Positions 1-10,400 of a stretch of 64,000 bases of DNA are shown here, piece after piece. Source of the DNA: Platynereis dumerilii (Eukaryota; Annelida; Polychaeta; Phyllodocida; Nereididae). The number at the start of each line of letters is the position of its first letter. Position 1 is the stretch's first letter. Position numbers and translations under genes: made by a program. The stretch lies in contig JAPTHN010000141.1 of the NCBI GenBank assembly GCA_026936325.1, forward strand, positions 62,001-126,000. Reading direction: 5' to 3'. Below the pieces are notes generated by a model. That model saw nothing but the letters and a program-made list of their open reading frames with translations, ran no database searches and was not told the origin of the DNA.

Positions 1-154
1 GAAAATATTTTTATTAAAAAAAAACAAACTCCTACTCCCCCCCTACATTAAATGGTCTCCCCTTATTTTAACAGTGTCCCCTCATTATTGTAGGTTCATT
101 GAATGGCCTCTACTATTTCAGAAATCCCAATTAACCATGTGTCTTCCTTTCCAG
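1..154. other. AT-rich non-coding sequence
   Basis: No gene or recognisable repeat is seen. The last 20 bases form a good pyrimidine-rich splice acceptor (TCTTCCTTTCCAG) leading into the putative exon that follows. Confidence 0.5.
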
Positions 155-237
155 AGCTCTGATAGTGATGGAGTTGATCCGGGATCTGTTTTGGCTCTGT
201 GCTACAAGATTTAATGATATAAATAAGCTTTCATCAT
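155..237 (+). other. Putative exon, possibly 5' untranslated exon of the ankyrin-like gene or last exon of an upstream gene
   Basis: The segment is bounded by a strong acceptor (TTCCTTTCCAG) and a strong donor (CAT|GTAAGTT). One frame reads SSDSDGVDPGSVLALCYKI then stop. Another opens with an ATG at 168 and reads MELIRDLFWLCATRF onwards to the donor. Direct splicing to the exon at 1371 would not keep the second frame open, so a 5' untranslated role is the simplest reading if the two are joined. It could equally be the final coding exon of a gene lying to the left. Confidence 0.35.
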
Positions 238-1370
238 GTAAGTTAATTGATATTTCAGTCAACGCCCTTTATGCTTTATTCCTGATATTAGAAATAACCT
301 GCATGTTTGTGGGTATGTAATTGCTAGCTAAATTATAAGCTAGCATATAATATAATATAATATAATATAACATAATAATGGTCTAACAACATGCACATTG
401 TATTTCTGCTTCATACACCCTGTTGCTACCAGGTAGTTATGATGGCAGGAGGGTTAGAGGTTTCCAGAAAGGAAACAATTCATTATACACAACAATGTAA
501 TTATTCAGTCCAGGATGCCAGGGCCTTGTATTCAGTGGCGTAACTAGGGGGTCTCGAGCGGGGGGCACCTGGGGGGGGCATGCGATTCTCAGGGGGGGGG
601 GCACTCACAATACTAATTGTATATTTTAGCCAAGGTTGAAAAGTTCATATGGGGGGCACCTGGGGGGGCGCAGGTCCAATATGGGGGGCAAGTGCCCCCC
701 ATAGGGATGCCACTGTTTGTTTTGTGCCAAATGGGGAGTGGGGTACAACTTTCTAAAATCCTGTCTCATGAATGTGAATGTTTGAGAACCTACTTGTTTG
801 TTTTTTTATTAGGCCTATCAGAAAACTAAAACAATCATGGGAGAAGCGACATAAATGCTACCTCATGCCAAATCCTTTCAACCATTTTCACTCCATTTTC
901 AGTTCATTTTCACTTCACTAGCACTGGGGGGGGGGGAGTTAGGAAGCTGTCGTTGTTTTGCCCTGAGATTTTAACATGTTGCAGGGGATGTGACCAGGGC
1001 AGTTGATATGCCCAGATATTTGTCAGGATTTCCCCTAATTTGCCTTTTGTCCAGAATCCAGGGGCATAGGTGCCTGGCGCGTGTGATTTTTGAGGGGGGA
1101 GCGACATTTGACCGAATTTAAAGATCTACATTTTAAAAATACCATTTCAAATTAATTGCCTGGAAATCAATAATTTTCAATAGTGTTTATTTAATGCCTG
1201 AATAAAATTAACTGAGTGTTGTGGATAGAGGATTAATTCGTTAAACCAATGTCATTCATTGTTCCCCCGATGATGTCATAGTTCAACGGAGAAAAAAAAA
1301 CACAGCAAAGAACATTTTTCTTATATTAATACCATTTTGGCATTGATCTATTGCAAATATTCCTTTGCAG
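238..1370. other. Intron or intergenic sequence before the start exon
   Basis: Contains a short (ATAAT)n run near 340-370 and the G-rich hAT-like element at 533-715. The rest is AT-rich with nothing recognised. The small open frames here overlap homopolymers and look spurious. Confidence 0.5.
533..715. mobile_element. Small hAT-like MITE with G-rich interior
   Basis: It starts CAGTGGCGTAACTAGGG and ends with the inverted counterpart ATAGGGATGCCACTG. CAGTGGCG-type ends are common in hAT non-autonomous elements. The flanking octamers CTTGTATT (525-532) and TTTGTTTT (716-723) agree at six of eight positions, consistent with a decayed 8-bp target duplication. A second fragment starting CAGTGGCGTAGCTATGGG lies at about 43684. 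Confidence 0.6.
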
Positions 1371-1442
1371 GAGTAAACATCCGTCTGCTCTGGACATGGA
1401 GTCGCAAGAAGAAGAAGCTGTGAAGCCGCCGGGTGAAGTGAG
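1371..1442 (+). CDS. Start exon of the ankyrin-like modular gene
   Basis: The exon lies between acceptor TTCCTTTGCAG and donor AG|GTGAGT. An ATG at 1396, in fair context (GGACATGG), begins MESQEEEAVKPPGEV and leaves two bases (AG) at the donor. Exon A starts with a single base that completes this codon, giving Arg followed by YTKIEDKIQRL, so the phases fit. The same phase-2 join occurs between exon D and exon A', which is why I chose this exon as the start. The frame is also open upstream of the ATG to the acceptor (SKHPSALD), so an earlier start in another exon cannot be excluded. The N-terminus is acidic then proline-rich, with no signal peptide. Confidence 0.6.
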
Positions 1443-4400
1443 GTGAGTAAAACTGGCTTTATCATCTGGCAGCACCATACCTTTGACAAACTTTAGGGTT
1501 AAGTAATATACAAAGAAGACTTTTAATTTGAAAACTATCATTATTGCTTATGGCACCTAAGCGTGCCAGATCCTTTCAACTGCTCACTTGATCAGTGGCT
1601 CTGATGACGATGCTAAATTCCATGCTTGACTGAGCACACTCCTTACAAAACAGTAACAAAGGTTTAATGAAATAAACTGTCAATGCCAGAGGCGTAGATT
1701 AAATTACATGTGAGGATAACGAAGGCAATTTAAAGAGAAAAAGTATGCTAGCTTTGGAATAGAATTGATCATCCGAATTTTTCAATTTAGAAATTAGAGA
1801 AAATATTTCAAAATAGCTGTGTGCTAACAAACCATCTGTCTATCTATCTGGGGTAAATGTGTAACATATGTTGAGGACTCCTTTTCTCTGTCCATCTCAT
1901 CAGTCAACCCTCGTTAGTGCCCAGAACTGGGCGTAGAGGGCTGCACTTACCATGATCTATCTATCTATCTATCTATCTGTCTCTATCTCTATCTATCTAT
2001 CTATCTCTCTATCTCTCTATCTCTCTGTCTATCTCTCTATCTATCTCTCTATCTATCTCTCTATTTATCTAAAGCTTCTATGATTTTTTTTTCTGTTTGA
2101 CCGACTGGGTGGCTGCAAGAATTACTGGTTCTGATCTTCTGACTGGCGGTCTGACTGACTATTTGAATGACTGGCTGACTGATTGCATTCAGTAACTGAC
2201 TGGTTGGCTGGCTGACTGACTGGCTGACTGACTTTATGACTTGCTGACTAACTGACTAACTGGCATGCAGTACCAGTCATTGAAAATTTCGTCATAAGCT
2301 TAGAGTCTTTGAATTCAATGTATATTAGTGTCAAGAATTATCACAAAGATACACGCATCATAATGTATTGAACCAACTTTCCATTTATTTTCCACATATT
2401 TATGGCAAAATGTGATTCCAATTTAATCCCCAAGACCAATCTGTGTTTCTGGAGAATATTGTATTGAAATAGGTGTGCAACACAAACGACACAGACAAGC
2501 TGATCTGGAGTGCACAAACACAGGTACCCATAAAATCAATGAAGCCAGAACAAATGCATCGTCACCAGGCCTCATAGGCACTTGGAAGTTGAAAGTGGAT
2601 TGGCACGCGTAGGTGCCAGAAGCAATAAATGTAATATTAAGACCTACCCTGCATCGTCAGTTCACCGTGACACGTCAGTTCACCGTGACCACCTGTTCTG
2701 GCGAGCTAATAACGGCCTCAAAAATAGGTTTAGCAGACCTGCAGACGTCTGTATTTTGTATTTTGAGGTCTTAGCAGACGTCTACATACACTGATAATTT
2801 GACCATAATAGACCGTCTGCAGCACTTGTTGTAGACCGTGCAGTAGAGAATGCAGACGTCTTGCCATTGCATGTTTTTCCCTGTTACCAGACGCCTATTG
2901 CTTCAATATCATATTTTTCTGCAGAATTACAATGTAAATGTATGTTTTAAGAGTAACCAGACGTCTGAAACTGTTGCATTTTTAAAGCAACCAGACGTCT
3001 TTAACTGGTACATTTCAATTGTATTCAGATGTCTGTAACTGACGACTTTTTTTTAGCAACCAGATGTCTGTAGCTGGTACATTTCAATGGTATTCAGACG
3101 TCGGTAACTGGTGTATACTTAAAGCAACCAGACGCCTATTACTGGTACATTTCAAGAATATCCAGACGTCTGTAACTGACGTGTTTTTTTTGGCAACCAA
3201 ACGTCTGCAATTGTTACATTTCAAGAGTATCTGGACGTCTGAAACAGGAGTATTAAAGAAAATTATAAAGCAACGTTTGTTACTGTACAGAAAATGAATA
3301 ATGCAGATACTGGATCTCCAATATCTTTAGCATCTGCTAAGACTAGATTCTGATTTCCTCCAGACATCTGAGACAGTACTGCGAGTCCTTGAACAAACTT
3401 TGGCTGTCTGCTGTATCCACAAAATGGTTAATTCCAGATGTCTGGAAGACCTTTAAAATTAACTTACACAGACATCTGCAAAGATACAAATTAGTAGTTT
3501 AACATACGTCTGCAATCTCCATTTAGAAGAAACAGCAGACGTCTGTAAGTCTGTAACTCTTAAAAAATGGCCTGTTTCTTGTATATGGTTATTTCTGAGC
3601 ACAATTTTGTATGAATTAAATTCCTGTATCAAACAATAGGCTAGATATTTCTAACCGTGATTATGTAAAACGTCACTTTCTGTCATTTTTGGACCAAACT
3701 TTAGTGCAAAAGTGCCACCCTAAGGCCACAACCGATCTTACTGAAATTTTGTAGAGTGTCTTTCTTCAGGCAGTGGAACAATATGGGACGGTGAAAATGA
3801 ATAAGAGAATTTTTTCTTTTTTAGGGGCAGACGATGCACCCTAAATTGGTTCTGGCTGCCCCCCCCAGTCAGGCAGCTTGCTGCTTGCAAAAAACAAATC
3901 AATCCAATCTAGTTACCCGAACTGATGCTAGGTTTCAGTGCTAAAATCACAAGACTGGTGGTGCCTCCTACACTGTAAAATTTGAAATTTTGAGTTAGCT
4001 CAAATGATTGAGTGAGATGGTTGCACAATTTGTTTGAGCCATGATAGCTTGCCGTTTTGAGTTATAATAATCTTTATGTTGTTATAACTTGCAAACAACA
4101 AGCTATCTTGGCTCAAAGGAATTGTGCAACCATCTCACTGAATCAATTAAGCTAACTCAAAATTCAAAATTTACAGTGATAATCACGGAGAACTGACTAT
4201 TACGGTAAACCAACAATTGAGGGTATGTCTTTGATCATTCATTCAGGTACACAAAAATCGAAGACAAGATCCAACGTTTGACGAGATCAAATATAGCACA
4301 AGAGACCAAGGAGATTTTGGAAATCCTGAATGACGGAAATGTCATTTACCCCACGGAAGGACCTTCCATTATTATGATGCTGGTTGGTAAACTGGATGAC

Positions 4401-7400
4401 CTATATCAGGAACCTTCATATGCAAAGCTGATTCAGGTAGGCCTTTGTTTAAATCTATATAATTACTAGATGTCCCATAAGATTATTACCCCGCTGGCTA
4501 TGTAATAGCCTAAGGGGTACTGCAGTCCTCCACATGACGGGTAGCTGGGGATTTCGTCAATCATAACTCACTTTGTGTTGCTCATATTTCATTCAAACTT
4601 TGTCTGTTGTCTTATTTTGTCATACAGACAGGAATGACAAGTTTCCAGGAATTTCTAGGAATAAGATGTACGTAATTCCATGTTAGTTCAATAAATTTCA
4701 GGAATTTTTTCCGCTTGACCCCCTTAGATTCGTCACAAACATTCTCAAACTAGCCTTTAGTAGTGTAATAGATGTGTGAATAGTTTCAGCTCAATATCTT
4801 GAACAGTTTAGTTTAGAAACATCTTCAAAACAGACTGTTTTTATGGCTTTTTACCCCGCTGGCTATGTAATAGCCTACGGGGTACTGCAGTCCTCAACGT
4901 GACGGGTAGCTGGGGATTTCGTCAATCATAACTCACTTTGTGTTGCTCATATTTCATTCAAACTTTGCCTGTTATCTTATTTTGTCATACAGACAGGAAT
5001 GACAAGTTTCCAGGCATTTCTAGCAATTAGATGTGCGTAATTTCATGTTAGTTCAATAAATTTCAGGAAATTTTTCTGCTTGACCCCTTAGATTCGTCTC
5101 AAACATTTCTCAAACTAGCCTTTAGTAGTGTAATACTCGTGAATAGTTTCAGCTCAATATCTTGAACAATTTAGTTTAGAAATATTTTCAAAACAGACTG
5201 TTTTTATGGCTTTTTTGTCATATGAAAGTCGCTTTTCAAATGTTAATATTTGGGATTTCATGAAAGATACAACCTTGATTGTTTCCAAACATGATATCTG
5301 AGGTCCAGGAAGTGGCTTTGAATACCTTTAAGGGGTATCTCTCATCTTGATTTATCTCTGCAGGCATTCCAAAAGGCTCTTCCATTTAGCGTAAATTATT
5401 GATGGGCAATTCCGTAAAGTCTGATTCACAGATTTGACACTTTAGCGGCTTGCTTATCCTAACCATTATAGCTTAGCTATTCCATTGTTGTCCAGGCATG
5501 AGGGCAGGTAATAGGGGTATCAGACAAGCCATCAACCAAAGCTTCAAGTGTAACAGGAGTCGAGCTATGGCAAAATATCATGGTGTCGGACGTACACCGT
5601 GTGATGTACGTCCGACACCATGATATTTGCTTTGTGGCTCAGCTCCTGTTACACTTGAAGCTTTGGTTGATGGCTTGTCTGATACCCCTATTACCTGGCC
5701 TCATCCCTGTTTAACAATGAAATAGCTGAGGTGTAATGGTAGGGCTACACAAGCTGCTAAAGTGTCAAATCTGTGAATCAGACTTTACGGAATTGCCCTG
5801 ATGCAACTTTTTCAATCAGCTAAAACTCTACAACTGCATTATCTACAAACTTTTTATCTTGACTTTTTAATCTACTGTAGTAGTAAACGTAGGATGGTAA
5901 GGACTGGTCATATGAATTAATAGTTCTGGTAACAAAGTTCATAAAATTTGGGAAAAAATGCTATTTCACGGATTATCAAGCTAAAACGCCAAAATATGAT
6001 GTCATTTACCAATGTGAAACCAATGCCCTTTTCAAGTGTTTATTAATGCTCATTTTTCTTTGCAAACAATACTGGAATTTATTACTTTTGTATGCATGTA
6101 ACAGTATCCGAATGGTCTCAATGTCTTCACATAGAGCCAGTGGGGTTTACGTGCATGCACGGTATTTTTTGTCATACAAAAGTTGCTTTTCAAATGTTAA
6201 TATTTGGGATTTCATGAAAGATACGACCTTGATTGTTTCCAGACATGATATCTGGGGTCCATGAAGTTGCTTTCAATCCCTTTAAGGGGTATCTCTTATC
6301 TTGATTTATCTCTGCAGGCATCCCAAAAGGCTCTTCCATTTGGCGTAAATTATTGATGCAACATTTTCAATTAGCTAAAACTGCAGTACTGCATTATCTA
6401 CAAACTTTTTATCTTGAATTTTTAATCTACTGTAGCAGTAAACGTAGTATGGTAAGGAGTCTAACTGTCTAAGGACTGGTCATCCTATAATAGTATTCTC
6501 GGTGGCCATCTTGTGCACATTTCTTTACACTCACTCATAGGGCTTTCTACTTTTTACACCTATGCTATTAAAAGTGAGCCTTAAACCCCTCATTTTACCT
6601 CCCATTTGACCCTTGCCATCTCCCAAACTCAAATTTCATTTGTTGCACTAATTACACTCTTTAATCACCCTCTGAACCCTCTGGGTCTATCACTTCAACA
6701 TTTCTCTTTCCACCAGGTGGCTCCCACTCCAACAATTGCCATTTTCTCACCTGGTGGGATGTGTCACAAATATTTCCTCAGCTCAAATTCCTATCTTAAC
6801 ATGCTTAAGTATCCAAAAAATTCGAATCTTTCACAAATCCAATTTCCCCTAATACTACTGTCAGTACAACTTCTCTATTTCAAAACACCTTTCTCTTCAT
6901 TCGTATCCATTGCTACATGCACTTACTTCACATATGACATTCACATCTTGCCACCAATGACTTATTATTGAACAATCATGCCTTCATAGTGAAAATACCT
7001 CTTGGACTGCCATTTATCACGGGTGAATTCTAGTATGAATTAATCAGAGTCCGCGAAAAGTGATTTTGTGATACAGGACATTCGGGCAGGTGGATTTTGA
7101 ATTTTACCTGCCCGAATGAAATCCTGTCTGCCCGGATAAAATCTTGTCTGTCCGAAATTCCAATTTTATTTATTTCAATAGTATTCCTCATGTTGTGCGT
7201 CTTTAGAAATGTAACTTTAATCAAAAAGTTACTCCAAACTTCTCCATATAATAATAGAACCTGTAACTCATTGCTGTCAAGTAACTGAAAGGTCTTAATT
7301 AATTAAATCAGTATTTATTGGCCTACAAAATTTTAAAAAATGGATTGAATATAATTGGAGCAGGTATTGTTTATTTCATACTTATTACATTTAACCATCT

Positions 7401-10400
7401 ATTTCTAGTTTCATTAGTATTAATCTCAGTGTTAAGCTGTCTATCATTTTGTGGTGTGAAAAACCACAGACCTTACTATTGTAACTTTGCAGGGCCTCAA
7501 ATCTTGTAGATGTATAGCAGGCTACATACCAGCCGATGCTGTACATTCCTAATTGCAATTTGCTGAGCTATTGACTATTGTTGTGTTGAATTGCAATCCA
7601 TTTGACACTTTTGGCCCCCAATTTGAGTCATTGATGTTTTCAATTGCACTGGCAGTTTAAGAAGTATACCTGAAATAACTGAACAAACAAGCATTTTGGG
7701 ACACAATGCCTATTTAATCAGGCGAACACATAAATGACAATTACAAACATAGACAATCAGACGCATTCATTCCGACGAGACGTGAAGACATGACAGACGA
7801 GACAAGACAATACAACATTTAACATTCAACATAAATATAAGCGATGAGAAGGATGATCTTGTAGGCAGCCCATGTAGAAGATCGGGATGATCGGCGCTGG
7901 ACAGACCGAGAAGGAGAGGTGATTAAATTGGTGTCCCAGCAGAGAAGGCATCCGAGCAGTGATCCAACCTGGCATGTAAGGAGGCTGAGAGGCTAGGGAA
8001 TAACTTGGAATGATACAATTTGGATGAACTGAAAATATAAAGCAGATTTGAAATCTGGAAAATTAGGGAAAAATTGTCCCCGTTTAAATTTTGAAGAAAT
8101 TATGAAGATAAAATTTTTGAAATTTTGATTTTGAATTAGAGAGCTTGTGATCAAATAGAGATGGTTCATAGGGCGGGATGAGGGTGAATCGAGATGAGGC
8201 GAACGAGTGAGGGAAAATGAGCGGGACCTGGTATATACAGGACCCGATGCGGTCCAGTGAACTCAGGGCGCCGAGAACCCTAATTGGTTCAATTGGATTA
8301 CGTAACAGGAATAATAAAGAATTCGGCGGGAGCCGATCGAGGAGGGAGGAAGTGACTTCAGCCATCTTGCTTAACCCCCCTTACCCCGGTAAGTAACAAT
8401 TAAGAAGTATACCTGAAATAACTGAACAAACAAGCATTTTGGGACACAATGCCTATTTAATCAGGCGAACACATAAATGACAATTACAAACATAGACAAT
8501 CAGACGCATTCATTCCGACGAGACGTGAAGACATGACAGACGAGACAAGACAATACAACATTTAACATTCAACATAAATATAAGCGATGAGAAGGATGAT
8601 CTTGTAGGCAGCCCATTGATATATAAGCCCAAGATCATGGTTAATATAAGTTGTGTTAGTAATGTTAGCAGATTTGAGATGCTAGTAAGGGGGAGATAGA
8701 TGATAGTCTAGATTGGAAGCAGAGGATAGGAATAGAAGGTTAGAAGCGAGATAAGAGATCAGGTGTGATGTTAGTGGGATAAGTAATAGTAATAACTACA
8801 GATAGAAGAGTTAATGGTTATGAAATGAAATGATTAGGAGAGAGTGCAAGTGCAAGCTTTGGAGCTAGTGCAGCTTGTGCCTGTCTAGATGGCCTGATAT
8901 AGCGCCGATAGCAGAGCGATGCCCATCGGCCTAACCTTTGCACTTGTTCCTCTGTACAACCTGCTGCTGCAGCCGTGGTGGCAGCCCCTGCTCGCAAGGA
9001 GTGGAGGGTGAAGGGAGAGGGGTCCACGCCTATGAGTGAAAGTAGGCCGTGGAGCCTGGCTGTTAGGTAGGAGTAAGACATTGGAAGATTAACATTAGTT
9101 AAAAATAGAGGAGAGGAAGGGTGGGCAGGAAGCGAGATAAAAATGAGCTTTATCAAATAAACCGGGCATACGACTGAAGAGGTGCAGCCGAGATGGACCA
9201 TGAATCCCTTCGGGCTTGTCTTGGATCTGTGAACCTTGTAGTCCAGTGCTGAGCCGTCAGAAGCGAAGATGATATCGGATCTGGTGGGAGGAGATCGCAC
9301 CCCCCTGGTGAATAAATACTCTGAAGGCCTTAAACAGGCGAAGTAGGCCAAGGACATGGCTGCAACTGCCATTAAATTGTCCCTATTAAAAGGGGCCTTG
9401 GCCATAATGGCCAATAAATGTGTAAATAAAATAGGGGGGACCTGGGCAGGGATGTGAGCACGGTCCAGGGTTCTAAGTGCCTGTGAAAGAGTAGGTGTGT
9501 ATATGTCAGGCAGTGGTAACCCAGGTCAATAGACCAAGACCGGAGACCGGACAGGTAGACCTTAATGGTCGAGATGACTAATCTGGATTTAGCAAGGTGG
9601 GCCACGAACCTTATACAATTAGATGGAGATATAGGTATAGGGGACAATGAATATAATTGGCAGAAATTGTTATATCGCTTGACTGCCGTACTATAAGTAG
9701 CCCTTGAATTGGCAGTAATGCCATTATAGACCAGGTTGTGAACCGATCGGTCCAGATCTGGAATAGATTAAAAGAATATTTAATTTAAAAGGGGAGTAAA
9801 GTCGGCCAGGTTGAGGTGGTGGAGGCCGAGGGGCGACGACTGAGAAATTTATCTATTTCTAAGCGACTCAAGTCGTCGGCATCTACATTATCGTTGGTGG
9901 ATATGTAGATGGGCCTGATGTTGATATCATGGCGGACCATGATCAAACACCAGGACCTAATGAGGGCCATCAAATGGGGGACCGGGGAATACTTTTTGAC
10001 TAGCCCCGCTACCACCGACTGGTTGTCTATATGGAATCTAACATTCCTGCCAGCAAGCTGGGGGGCCCAAGTAGCAAGGGCTGATACCGCAGCATACATT
10101 TCTCGCCAATTTATGGAGTTTAGTGTGGCGCGAGACATGGTGCCGACATAGGGAGTACAAAACCAGTCGGGGTGATAATAGGCCCCCATGGCGGTGTTAG
10201 ATGCGTCCGTGTAGACGTCCAGGGAGGTGGACTCCTCCCAGGGTGCAGGCAGCATGGAGACGCCGTTATGTTCTGCGACGCAATCCCTCCACCAGCAGAG
10301 GTCCTCCTTGGCATCAATGGTCAGCCTAACGCTGTAGTGTAAAAACCTGGTGGCCTTAGCCGCCTCTATTAGGCGGCCCAAAAAGGCCCTACCGATTCTG

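Larger units (their letters stand above)
1443..4246. other. Intron 1 of the modular gene
   Basis: Holds a TCTA microsatellite, a GACTG-type minisatellite, the CAGACGTCTG array and a palindromic MITE, annotated separately. The remaining stretches (1450-1940, 2270-2700, 3560-3960) show no gene. The intron ends with TTGATCATTCATTCAG, nearly the same as the acceptor before A' (TTTGATCATTCATTCAG), so intronic bases next to the duplicated exons are also conserved. Confidence 0.6.

Noticed and set aside
2582-3297. Plus-strand open frames across the CAGACGTCTG array
   Set aside because: Low-complexity repeats in frame; no start context or domain.
4852-6170. Classification as a TIR DNA transposon because of the ACCCCGCTGGCT / AGCCAGCGGGGT ends
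   Set aside because: The inverted words are not terminal at the 3' side (a hairpin and T-run follow), no target duplication is seen, and a 5' hairpin is present, which fits a Helentron-like structure better. The call remains provisional.
6606-6971. 121-codon open frame
   Set aside because: No motif, Ser/Thr/Phe-rich, lies in an insert of a mobile element; likely chance.
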